From positions 1,488,001 to 1,552,000 of the forward strand of contig CAVPVK010000007.1 in NCBI GenBank assembly GCA_963709175.1: DNA of 64,000 bases, read 5' to 3'. A program made the translations under genes and the position numbers. Shown one piece after another: positions 30,560-38,945 of the stretch. This DNA comes from JANXQG01 sp963709175 (GTDB lineage Bacteria; Planctomycetota; Planctomycetia; Pirellulales; Thermoguttaceae). Under the pieces are notes generated by a model. It was not told the DNA's origin. It searched no databases and saw only the letters and a program-made list of their open reading frames with translations. The first letter of the stretch is position 1, and every line of letters starts with the position of its first letter.

Positions 30560-31178
30560 TCATTCATCGTAGAACCCTTGCAGGTCCGGTGGGAGATCCG
30601 ACTCCTGCACTTGTGGAATCAAGCACGGTGCAGGGGCCATGCTAGTCTGAGGCAAAGCGGGCGGCGCGCTGGTCGCCGTATTAGGCGCAGCCTCAATCGG
30701 CCGGGCCACAATGTACGGTTGGGCTCGGTAGAAATTGTTCGCTTGCTCCAGAAACCGCGGATTCTGCAGGAGTTCGCGGTCGTTGGCATGGATTTGCGGC
30801 GCAGTCGCGGAGGTTGCTTGTCCGCAAATCAAGAGCTACCGACGGACGCCCACCAATGGCGTTCCGCTCCATCGTCAGCGCCGTGTACGGAACCACGAGC
30901 ATTCCATGGCCCGAACCGGCAACCGGCGGGTCAAGAATGGCAAAGGTCGCCTGACCCGTTTGCGGGTCGAGGAGAAGGTCCTTGATCGTGCCCAGGTTTT
31001 CTTGGCCCTTGAGGCTCGAGACCTTAGCGCCGATCAAGGTTGAGACCTGAATACTATGTAAATTACCGTGCGGCGATTGATTCGGTGTGCTTGCGGCCGT
31101 CGCCGCGTGTGCAAGGAGTGCTCCTCCGAAAATTACTGCCGTTACGGCCACTAGCGGAGCCGTCCAACGGGTATTCAT
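30560..31178 (-). pseudogene. PRC-barrel domain exported protein, frameshifted
   Basis: Signal peptide (LVAVTAVIFGGALLAHAATA) followed by a PRC-barrel-like domain: STLIGAKVSSLKGQENLGTIKDLLLDPQTGQATFAILD, then LVVPYTALTM. PRC barrels bind small ligands or proteins and occur in stress-responsive envelope proteins. The frame shifts near 30815; after it come APQIHANDRELLQNPRFLEQANNFYRAQPY and a Pro-rich tail. As read, the first frame ends at 30693 and the second at 30560. Five 11-bp-spaced GTTAG repeats lie 34-82 bp upstream of the start, probably its operator. Convergent with the cysteine-rich gene. ATG 31178 has AAAGGA about 12 nt upstream. Confidence 0.75.
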
Positions 31179-31211
31179 GATGACCCCATCCTTTCTGGTG
31201 TGTTGAGGATC

Positions 31212-31260
31212 GTTAGGAAAGCGTTAGAAACTCGCTAGTGAATTGTTAGCAGACTGTTAG
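31212..31260 (-). promoter_or_regulatory. Five direct repeats phased at 11 bp, putative operator
   Basis: GTTAG, GTTAG, GCTAG, GTTAG, GTTAG begin at 31212, 31223, 31234, 31245 and 31256, exactly 11 bp apart (read on the minus strand as CTAAC plus six spacer bases). One turn of helix per unit is the pattern of Pho-box-type operators, where winged-helix response regulators bind side by side. It lies directly upstream of the PRC-barrel gene. The binding protein is unknown. Confidence 0.7.
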
Positions 31261-31306
31261 AGAGCGAAAATGCCTCCTTCTAGGCGTGTTGAACGACGAG
31301 GGAGTC

Positions 31307-34300
31307 TCAGCGCGCGTGAGCGTCGAATTCTCGCAAATCACGCTCAGCCGCGGCGGCCAATCGATGGCCCGCGTCGTGGTATGCTTGCTGACGGTAGGAG
31401 AGGAATTCTCTCGTCCAGGGAACATGCGGCTCGAACGACTCCACGAGCTTGGCAGCCGTGGCAGGATCAATTGCCTCGGCAATGGCGCAGGCCGCCGCGC
31501 GGCGATATTCGTCGGCGTAAAAGGCGGCAAATGGCTCGCCAAACGCCTGCAATAACATCGGGGCCTGTGCCGGATCCGCCTTGGCCACGCTAATCGCCGC
31601 ATCGAAGGTCTTCACGCGTATACGTTCCAGTATCCACGGATCGCTGCGCAGCCGGCGCAGCGCGGTTGCCAGTCGTTCGCCGGCATCGCGTAATCTTCCT
31701 TGCCTCCAGGCGAGAATTCCGCTGAGCGCTTCCGCTTCCGTTGGCAGGTAATTGCGGAGTTGTTCTATTAACGGTCCTGCCTTGCCGCTGCCCGCTTCGG
31801 CATAGAGGTGGGCGATCACGGACAGTTCGGTCAGACACGGAGCGGCAGGCGGCGCATCGTCCCAGTCGAACAGCATTCCCCGCGCATCTTTGGCCAGATA
31901 TCGTTCCAGGACCTGGTCGCCGGCACTGTCGTTCAAGGAAACGTCATCCGCAGAAAACCGCTTGCCACCGCAGACTGCCGCGTCCCAACGACGTCCCTGC
32001 GAGACTCGAGTCCAATCGATGTCGCCGCCTTCCAACCGAGGCCGGTTGTCGCAGATCGCGATGGATTGACGACAGAGGGCCGCCGTGGCGTTCCAGTTCG
32101 TGCGGCCCAACGTTCTCGCAAAGCCGTATTCGATTTCGTTGTGATCGTCGGTGTTGATGGCCGCTGGACCTTCGCCGATGAAGCGATCGACAAGCGCCGC
32201 GGCGCCGATATAGTGGGATAACAATCCCTCCAGGCCGTCGGCATGCCAGGCACAGCGAAGCGCGGAGGCAAAGGGTTCGGTCGCTACGGTCCGGCGCAGC
32301 GCGGGAGCCGAGTACGCCGGTCTTTGTTCGGACCCCACCAGCAACAGGTCTCCCAGCTTGGTTTGCCAGACCTCCACCTGCGGAAAAACGGACTTGAAAG
32401 TGGCAAGCACAGTCCGCATCGTCTGCTGGTCGATCTCGTAGGCCTGGACCCACTGCACAAACATTCCTCGTTCGTTCAGGCGATCGCACCCGGCACGATA
32501 GAATTCCCGCGTGAAGAGGTTGGCGATGCCGTTGCGATAGGGGTTGGACGGTTCGCACACGATGAGATCATAGCGATCCGCGGCGGTAAGCAGCACTTCC
32601 CGCGCGTCGTTGAAAACCATTCGCACCTTGGGATTCGACAGGACGTCGCGATTGACCGCGCGGCAACGGCGGGCCATTTCCTGGACCGCCGGTTCCAACT
32701 CGACGACATCGACGCGTTCGATCGAAGGAACGTCTGCCAGCCAACCGGCCGTCTCGCCCGTTCCCAGACCGACGACCATTGCGGATTGCGGGTGAGGATG
32801 AAGCGCGGCGCCAATCAGGCCCAGCATCACCTGCGTGCCCACGTCTTCCACAGCGTTGCCGTCGCACATGCCGTTGACGTGGAACGCCAGGCCGTCGGCG
32901 CCGACAATTGCCACGCTCGATTCGATCCCGTCGGCCTCCCAGAGAACGGAGCGTCGCACCTCATTCTTCCAATTGTGCAAGTCATTGGCGTCGGTGAATC
33001 GATTCGCGCCCGCCGGCCGCCCCGCCCCCACGCTGCCGTGCCGCCAGACGGCAGTCGGCCCCGTGCAAACGATCGATGCGGCCGCCACGATCGCAGTGCT
33101 CCAGGTTGCGATCATCGCCGGTCGACTCGCAGCGTGCCGCTGGGCGTAGATCCACAAGGCGACGCCGGTGATCACCAGAATGATTACGACCAGTCGCCAG
33201 GCTCCCGGTGCGGTCAGCAGGGGCAAAATGCCGAAGCCGCCCGCCAGGGACCCCAAGATTGCCCCGAGCGTGTTCCAGCCGCAGGCCAGGCCAACGTGCT
33301 TGCCGACATCTCGATCACCACGCCCTAACAGCCCGATGAGCAAGGGAAATTGTACGCCGCTCACCCATGCGGCGGGCAAGATACAGATCGCGGCCACAAT
33401 GGCCCAGCCGCCCGCCTGGGCGAAAAAACGCGAGGGAGCAGCGTCGCCAAGCATGGCCGCTAGAATCGCCAGACGATCGCCCACGGCAAAGGGAATGGCA
33501 ATGCAGGCTGCCTCCAGGACGAGTGTCACCGCAAGACCGTGGAGCGAGACCCCAATGCGGCGGAACAACAGGGCATAGGCCGCCCCGCCCAGTCCGATGC
33601 CCGCCAAGGCCACGGCCAGAATCAGCCCGAACGTGAACGTAGTTCCCCCCAGGATCGGGCAGAGCATTCGATACCAAACGAGTTCCATGAGGAAGAACGC
33701 GAAGCCGGCTATGCCGGCCACGGTATAGACCAGGTGTGGCGGTATTGCCAGCGGAGGCGATTTTGGAGGAACCTGGTCGACAAACCTCTGCACCGTCTGC
33801 ACCTTGGCGCGAGCCGCTTTTCGCGCCATTTGCCGTGACGGTGCGGCAGGGTCTACTGGCCGAGCGCCAACGGCAATGACGTTCCCTGCCCCACGGCGTG
33901 CCAGGGTCAGTGCCAAGAGGGCCGTGCCAACGTTCAACAGGCATGCCAGCCAGAGGGTCTCTCGCGTGCCGAAGAACTCCAGGGCAAAGAACGTGCTAAC
34001 CAGCGCTCCGACCACCGCCCCGAAGGTATTCGCGCCATAGAGCCAGGCGACGCCGCGGCGCTGATGGTCCTCGGCGCCCGTTGCAGCGCGGACCGCAGCG
34101 GGCAGCGTGCCCCCCATCAAGAAAGTGGGCATGCCTAAGACCATTGCCGAAAGAGCTAGCCGCACCATCGTGGCCAGCGACAACCCCAAGGCCAGCTGTC
34201 CCCCTAAGCGAATGTAGACCGCGTGCAGCGCGTCGATGAACAAGGGGCTCAACGCGGCCGCCGCGGCAATGGAGAGTTCCAGAAAGGCGTACATGGCTAG

Positions 34301-34609
34301 CGGATGCCTGACGCGATCGGCCCATTTCCCCAAGACGGCGTTACCCAGCCCGAGCCCGCCCATGAATACCGCGAGCACAGCCGACGAAGCTGCTGTCGAA
34401 GCCCCGAAAACCAAGCGAAACTCGCGGAACCAGGCGACTTGAAAAATCAGCCCGCACATCCCCGATAATAACAGCAAGCCGGTCACGGGCGCAAGTCCGG
34501 TGCTTGGCACCGGCCCGCCGGTAGCTGCGGCAAGCAACCGCCGCACGGGGTGGACGCGCTGTTGGTTTCTCGTGATGTGGGCGGCTTGCCCAGCGGTTCT
34601 TTCTGCCAT
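31307..34609 (-). CDS. Fused MFS-type transporter / spermidine-synthase-like protein
   Basis: About 1,100 residues. The N-terminal half has roughly twelve membrane segments (GLLLLSGMCGLIFQVAWFREF, GMPTFLMGGTLPAAVRA, GANTFGAVVGALVS and so on). A spermidine-synthase-like Rossmann domain follows: ALHPHPQSAMVVGLGTGETAGWL (SAM motif), VDVVELEPAVQEMARR, DAREVLLTAADRYDLIVCEPSNPYRNGIANLFT. The C-terminal 250 residues are helical and TPR-like. This fusion family is frequent in planctomycetes; whether it makes or exports polyamines is not established, and several relatives lack known activity. ATG 34609 is used; a GTG at 34654 is possible. No strong ribosome site is seen for either. It diverges from rnpB. 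Confidence 0.85.
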   Translation of the reverse strand: MAERTAGQAAHITRNQQRVHPVRRLLAAATGGPVPSTGLAPVTGLLLLSGMCGLIFQVAWFREFRLVFGASTAASSAVLAVFMGGLGLGNAVLGKWADRVRHPLAMYAFLELSIAAAAALSPLFIDALHAVYIRLGGQLALGLSLATMVRLALSAMVLGMPTFLMGGTLPAAVRAATGAEDHQRRGVAWLYGANTFGAVVGALVSTFFALEFFGTRETLWLACLLNVGTALLALTLARRGAGNVIAVGARPVDPAAPSRQMARKAARAKVQTVQRFVDQVPPKSPPLAIPPHLVYTVAGIAGFAFFLMELVWYRMLCPILGGTTFTFGLILAVALAGIGLGGAAYALLFRRIGVSLHGLAVTLVLEAACIAIPFAVGDRLAILAAMLGDAAPSRFFAQAGGWAIVAAICILPAAWVSGVQFPLLIGLLGRGDRDVGKHVGLACGWNTLGAILGSLAGGFGILPLLTAPGAWRLVVIILVITGVALWIYAQRHAASRPAMIATWSTAIVAAASIVCTGPTAVWRHGSVGAGRPAGANRFTDANDLHNWKNEVRRSVLWEADGIESSVAIVGADGLAFHVNGMCDGNAVEDVGTQVMLGLIGAALHPHPQSAMVVGLGTGETAGWLADVPSIERVDVVELEPAVQEMARRCRAVNRDVLSNPKVRMVFNDAREVLLTAADRYDLIVCEPSNPYRNGIANLFTREFYRAGCDRLNERGMFVQWVQAYEIDQQTMRTVLATFKSVFPQVEVWQTKLGDLLLVGSEQRPAYSAPALRRTVATEPFASALRCAWHADGLEGLLSHYIGAAALVDRFIGEGPAAINTDDHNEIEYGFARTLGRTNWNATAALCRQSIAICDNRPRLEGGDIDWTRVSQGRRWDAAVCGGKRFSADDVSLNDSAGDQVLERYLAKDARGMLFDWDDAPPAAPCLTELSVIAHLYAEAGSGKAGPLIEQLRNYLPTEAEALSGILAWRQGRLRDAGERLATALRRLRSDPWILERIRVKTFDAAISVAKADPAQAPMLLQAFGEPFAAFYADEYRRAAACAIAEAIDPATAAKLVESFEPHVPWTREFLSYRQQAYHDAGHRLAAAAERDLREFDAHAR

Positions 34610-34744
34610 TAATGCGGAGCGTGGAAACTCGTGGTCACCTCGGACGCGATGCACTTATGGTCGTGGTCGGCCTAACGCACGGTATGTGTAGTCGAAAACC
34701 GTTTAGCGGACCAGAGCAGAATTGCGAGAATTGCACTGGGCCCC

Positions 34745-34773
34745 TTGCCCACTTGCCCCCCTCAACCTATGTT
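34745..34773 (+). promoter_or_regulatory. Possible promoter of rnpB
   Basis: TTGCCC (34745-34750) and TATGTT (34768-34773) are 17 bp apart, a sigma-70-type spacing, and the -10 ends 7 nt before the first base of the RNase P P1 helix at 34781. The elements are imperfect, but position and spacing agree with the mature 5' end. Confidence 0.45.
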
Positions 34774-34780
34774 TTATGCG

Positions 34781-35177
34781 ACGGAAGTCGATTGGACGAT
34801 CGCCGGCCGCGAATGCGGCGGGAGGAAAGTCCGGGCTCCATAGGACGCAGCGATGGGTAACACCCACCGGCGGCGATGCCAGGGAAAGTGCAACAGAAAG
34901 TAAACCGCCGGGCGGACCCTCAGGCCCGCCCGGTAAGGGTGAAACGGTGAGGTAAGAGCTCACCAGCAGGCCGGGTGACCGGCCTGGCTTGGTAAACCCC
35001 ACTGGGAGCAAGGCCAAACAGGGGGCAGGGGGCGAAAGCCCCGCGGGTCGGTCCGGCCCGCTATCGACCCCCGGGTAGGCTGCTGGAGAAGGCGAGTAAT
35101 CTCCTTCCTAGAGAAATGATCGTCGCGTCGTCCGCAACGGACGGCGAACAAAACCCGGCTTACAGATCGACTTCCGT
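34781..35177 (+). ncRNA. rnpB: RNase P RNA (bacterial type A)
   Basis: About 397 nt. The ends form a perfect 12-bp P1 helix: ACGGAAGTCGAT (34781-34792) pairs with ATCGACTTCCGT (35166-35177). Conserved cores are present: GAGGAAAGTCCGGGCTCC (CR-I) near 34820, ACAGAAAGTAAACCGCC, GGTAAGAGCTCACCAG (CR-IV), and AACAAAACCCGGCTTA (CR-V) near 35148. GC-rich P12-type stems fill the specificity half. A CTCTTTTTT tract directly after P1 serves as a likely termination signal. RNase P removes 5' leaders of tRNAs. Its last 18 nt overlap the end of the convergent gene at 35160-35747. Confidence 0.96.
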
Positions 35178-35747
35178 CTCTTTTTTGGCCGACGACCCAT
35201 GAGTATCCGCGTCGTCGGAGGCTTTTTCTCCAAAGGCCATCGGCACATGCTCGCTGTCGACGAACTGCACCAATTTGGAAATGCACAGCTTGTTCATCGT
35301 AGTATGGTGCTCACACGCCTCGGTCCGCAAGAGTTCGTGCAGGCTGGCGGGAATCCGCACGGTAATGACCCTCGTCTTCTCGTTCGCTTCCTTCGGCAAC
35401 GGCCGCTTGCGCAGCTCCGTCAACATGCGATGGATGTCGTGGTAAATCTCCGTCTGCTCGAATTCGGCCATCGCCTCGTGGTTCGGAAAGACCCGGCGAA
35501 TCAGCCCCTCGCACCCTATGACGTCACGGTAGAACTTAATCCAATCGGGATGGGTCGCGAACAGGTCCTGCACTTGCTGTTGGACTCTGGCCAGTTTCAG
35601 TTCAATGGGGTCGGTTTCGGCCAGCTTGCTCTCCAGGTCCTTACCTTCGGCGTGCTTGCCTTCTGCATGCCCGCCGCGGGATTGCTTGCTCTCGGAATGC
35701 TTGGCTGGATGCTTGCTTGCGGCTTGCTTGTGGCTTGCTGTTGTCAT
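35160..35747 (-). CDS. Ribbon-helix-helix-like protein of unknown function
   Basis: A 195-residue protein. The N terminus is Lys/His/Ser-rich and low in complexity (KQAASKHPAKHSESKQSRGG ... AEGKHAEGKD), likely disordered. The middle is helical (IELKLARVQQQVQDLFATHPDWIKFYRDVIG). The C-terminal part TRVITVRIPASLHELLRTEACEHHTTMNKLCISKL resembles the ribbon-helix-helix fold of HicB/Arc-type antitoxins and regulators (beta strand RVITVRIP, two helices), so DNA binding is plausible. No toxin gene is adjacent. ATG 35747 has GGAG about 10 nt upstream; TTG 35789 is less likely. Its final codons are antisense to the 3' strand of the rnpB P1 helix. Confidence 0.65.
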   Translation of the reverse strand: MTTASHKQAASKHPAKHSESKQSRGGHAEGKHAEGKDLESKLAETDPIELKLARVQQQVQDLFATHPDWIKFYRDVIGCEGLIRRVFPNHEAMAEFEQTEIYHDIHRMLTELRKRPLPKEANEKTRVITVRIPASLHELLRTEACEHHTTMNKLCISKLVQFVDSEHVPMAFGEKASDDADTHGSSAKKETEVDL

Positions 35748-36383
35748 CGTAACGAATCTCCGTATTCGACTGTGTGAATTGGTGTGCAACGGCGAGGACC
35801 AGCCGCCGGCGGCCGGGCTTTCCGCTCATAAACAATTCTTTCGCGGCGAGCAAATCGCCTTGACCCGCTTTTGGTCGAGGTACCGAACTCGATGCAATGC
35901 ATGCACTTATGTCATTGCTGTCAAAGCTGGCGCGAGAATGGTCAAGCGAGGAACTTGACCGAAAAACCAACGCGCTTCCAACGGCCAGAAATGATTCTTG
36001 TTGACAAACGCCGGTCGCTGTTCACCTGCCACTCTTTTTTTGAGAAATGCCATTTTTCGTGGCGGGAGCGGCGGGTTGTATTGTTTTCCAAAGTGTCCGC
36101 TGAGGATTCTTGCGGTCTGCGACTCAGGATCCGGGATTTGAGATCTGAAATCTCAATCTTCTTCCGGGTTGGAGAATCCAGAGTTTGCCCGATCCGACAA
36201 GTCGGGTTCGATTCGGAATATCGCGTGCCAAAACCTGGGAGGACCGCACGGCCCTTTTAGAGATCGTAGCGAATCCTTCTTTCTAAACACGAAGGAACAC
36301 GAAGGAAGTCTCTTCCTTCGTGCTCCTGCTGACTCCGTGTTTCGTTTGGCGGCTTTATTGGTCGGCGCGACGGACCCCGCCGC
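35748..36383. other. Intergenic region with a small hairpin
   Basis: 636 bp. A perfect 10-bp hairpin (36298-36322, CACGAAGGAA with GTCTC loop) lies about 60 bp past the stop of the TIM-barrel gene and may serve as a processing or termination structure. A short GAGATCTGAAATCTC palindrome is near 36140. No supported gene. Confidence 0.4.
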
Positions 36384-37256
36384 TCACCCACCCAGTTCGG
36401 CGGAGACCTTGTCGAAATAGGCGACGCACTTGGCGAGAGTGGCTTTGTCCCAGGTGTACTCGTACTCGATTGAAAAAACGGCCTTGACGCCCTGCCGTTT
36501 GACCTCAGTCAACATTCCATGGACGTCGTTGATGCCGGTCCCCCAGGGAACGTCGTGCGCGTCGCCACCCATCTTGTTCAAGTCCTTGAAGTGGAAGCTG
36601 ATAATCCGCCCCTCGAGTTTCTTGAGGCACTCGACGGCATTCAGCCCGGACCGCGGCCAGTGGCCCGTGTCACAGCAGGCCCCGATCCGCTTGCTCAGCC
36701 CCTTGGTGACCTTCAACACCGTATCCGGATTCCAATAATGAGAAGGCTTGGGATGATCGTGGATGGCGATATTGATCTCATATTGGCCGCAGAGGGTGTC
36801 CAGCTTCTCAAATTGGTCTTCTCCCGGCTCTGAGACGATCGTCTCGATGCCCATGTCCTTGGCGAAGTCGAAGGTCCTCGTTCCGTCGATGCCCGTAACG
36901 CCGAAGTTTACGAGCTTGACGCCGGAATCGGCCAGCTTCTTCTTGATCGTCTTGCGTTGTTCGGCGGAAAGGCCATCGCCGAAACCGGTGGAGATCTCCT
37001 TCGAGGTTTTTTGTCCCGGAAATGCCTCGATATAGTGCAGGCCTAGCCCGGCCGTCTTGTCGATGGCATCGAAGAACGTGTAGCTATTAAACGTCCAGGC
37101 CTGGCATCCCAAGCGCCAGCCAAGCTTCTCGGCGTGGGGCGCACCCGCCGACTCGTCCGCGGCTAGCGCAACACGGCCAAGGCCGGATAAGCCAATTCCT
37201 GCCCCTAAAACGGCCCCTGCCTTCAAAAAGTGGCGACGGTCCAGGGAATGATACAT
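36384..37256 (-). CDS. Tat-exported sugar phosphate isomerase/epimerase-like protein
   Basis: A 290-residue xylose-isomerase-like TIM barrel (AP endonuclease 2 superfamily). The N terminus DRRHFLKAGAVLGAGIGLSG carries a twin-arginine motif and hydrophobic core, so the folded protein is exported. Metal-ligand candidates are E in IEAFPG, H and D in IAIHDHPKPSHYW and CDTGHW, H in ISFHFKDLN and E in FSIEYEYTW. Planctomycetes have many such proteins, often with sugar-oxidoreductase partners; none is adjacent here, so substrate is unknown. It stands alone, followed by a 10-bp hairpin. Confidence 0.88.
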   Translation of the reverse strand: MYHSLDRRHFLKAGAVLGAGIGLSGLGRVALAADESAGAPHAEKLGWRLGCQAWTFNSYTFFDAIDKTAGLGLHYIEAFPGQKTSKEISTGFGDGLSAEQRKTIKKKLADSGVKLVNFGVTGIDGTRTFDFAKDMGIETIVSEPGEDQFEKLDTLCGQYEINIAIHDHPKPSHYWNPDTVLKVTKGLSKRIGACCDTGHWPRSGLNAVECLKKLEGRIISFHFKDLNKMGGDAHDVPWGTGINDVHGMLTEVKRQGVKAVFSIEYEYTWDKATLAKCVAYFDKVSAELGG

Positions 37257-37630
37257 AAGAAGAACTCCTCAAAGGATGCTGAGCCAGACACGTCGAGTCC
37301 GGATTGGCCACGAGTGACGCGGCTGCTGGCCCATGGGTGGGGTATAATGCGGGTTTTTCTCATGGCCGGTCCGTATCTTGCAATAATAATAGGGATTGAG
37401 CCGGAATACTACTGGGAGCCATGACCGCGAATTGACGCCGTTTCCGGCCGACGTTAGATTAAGGTTTAACTCGGGCATGGTTCCCTTGGTTGGGCCCAAG
37501 AGGGAATGCCCTTTGTGGAATTCCGACTTTGGTGCAAGCGGCACCCCTGCGTTTGGCGTCTTGTGGGCGTTCGCCCGTCGGTTGGTTAGTTTCCCCGTTT
37601 TTACCTTCGGTCTGGACCGTGAGAGATCTG
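37257..37630. other. Intergenic region between divergent genes
   Basis: 374 bp between the Tat-exported TIM barrel protein and the kinase gene, which point away from each other. An open frame from 37490 runs into the kinase but lacks protein-like composition. No clear operator seen. Confidence 0.3.
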
Positions 37631-38902
37631 ATGAGCGATTCTGCCTCCAGCGCACGCGGTCCGGCTTATTCCGCCATCCCGCCGGAGGTCCCACGACCAG
37701 CGGAAGGCTCGTCGAGCAACCGCACGATAGCCTCGAGCCGTCCCGTGCCCTTGGTGGGCGACGATCAACCGACCGTGATTTCCCAGCGGGCGGCGACGGC
37801 CCTCGAATTAGGTTCCGATTCAGTTACGCGGATTCTGCACGGCCGCATTCTCCCCGGTGAGCGACTGGGGCATTTTGAGCTGCTGCAATATGTCGGTGGG
37901 GGCGGGATGGGCAAGGTCTTTCGCGCCCTCGATACCCGTCTGGCCCGCAGCGTGGCCCTGAAAATCCTCTCGCCCGAGCACGCCGCGGACCACGAAACGG
38001 TGCTGCGGTTTCAGAACGAAGCCCAGTCGGCCGCGCGGCTCGATCACGAGAACATCGCCCGGGTCTATTATGTGGGCGAGGATCGCGGGCTCAACTATAT
38101 CGTCTTCGAGTATATCGACGGAGTTAACGTCCGCGACCACGTGGAGAAGAAGGGGCCGCTGCCCCTGGCCGAGGCGGTAAGCTATACATTGCAAGTGGCC
38201 GACGCCCTTGCCCACGCCGCCCAGCGAAACGTTGTCCATCGCGATATCAAGCCCTCGAACCTGCTGATCACTCCCTCCGGGCAAGCCAAGCTGATCGACA
38301 TGGGGCTGGCGCGGCTCCGCGAGGTTGACGCGGCCGCCGCCGATCTGACGGCCAGCGGGGTGACGCTGGGAACGTTCGACTACATCTCGCCAGAGCAGGC
38401 CCGGGATCCGCGAAACGCCGACGTCCGCAGCGACATCTATTCCTTGGGCTGCACGTTCTTTTTCATGCTCACGGGACGGCCGCCCTTCTTGGGCGGGACC
38501 ATGCTGCAAAAATTGCTGCAGCACCAGGCCGACCAGCCGCCCGACTTGAAGCAGTTTCGTCCCGAGTTGCCGGAGGACGTAAACCGTATCTTGCGGAAGA
38601 TGCTGGCCAAAGATCCCCGCCGGCGATATGCCTCGCCGCAGGAGTTGGTCAACGATCTGCTTGCGGTCGCACGGGCGGCCGGTCTACGGCCCACGGCGCC
38701 GGGCGGACGTGCCTGGACGGTTCCTCATGGGCGGACGGCGCCATCCTTCTATCGGCATCTGCCGTGGATGGTTTCCCTTGCCGCCTTGGTGATTATCGTC
38801 TGCGCCTTGGATTTCCTCTGGGCCTATTTGCCGCTGCCGGCGGGGTCGTCGCATGCGACTCCGGCGGCAACGGCGCCCCTGGATTCGGGCGAGAGCAAGT
38901 AG
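37631..38902 (+). CDS. Membrane-anchored Ser/Thr protein kinase
   Basis: A 423-residue Hanks-type kinase. The glycine loop is YVGGGGMGKVFRA, the ATP-binding lysine is K111 (VALKIL), the catalytic loop HRDIKPSN has D205, and the metal-binding motif is DMG (D223) in place of DFG. The activation segment ends in GTFDYISPEQA. The kinase domain ends near residue 330. A single membrane helix (MVSLAALVIIVCALDFLWAYLP) is near the C terminus, leaving only about 25 residues outside, so there is no PASTA or other sensor domain. The N-terminal 70 residues are Ser/Pro-rich. ATG 37631 is preferred; the extended frame to 37490 is unlike family members. Typical of planctomycete kinase expansions; substrates unknown. 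Confidence 0.92.
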   Translation: MSDSASSARGPAYSAIPPEVPRPAEGSSSNRTIASSRPVPLVGDDQPTVISQRAATALELGSDSVTRILHGRILPGERLGHFELLQYVGGGGMGKVFRALDTRLARSVALKILSPEHAADHETVLRFQNEAQSAARLDHENIARVYYVGEDRGLNYIVFEYIDGVNVRDHVEKKGPLPLAEAVSYTLQVADALAHAAQRNVVHRDIKPSNLLITPSGQAKLIDMGLARLREVDAAAADLTASGVTLGTFDYISPEQARDPRNADVRSDIYSLGCTFFFMLTGRPPFLGGTMLQKLLQHQADQPPDLKQFRPELPEDVNRILRKMLAKDPRRRYASPQELVNDLLAVARAAGLRPTAPGGRAWTVPHGRTAPSFYRHLPWMVSLAALVIIVCALDFLWAYLPLPAGSSHATPAATAPLDSGESK

Positions 38903-38945
38903 ATTCCCGATACCCGATTTCAGTTGTCTACGATTCCAGTCCCCG

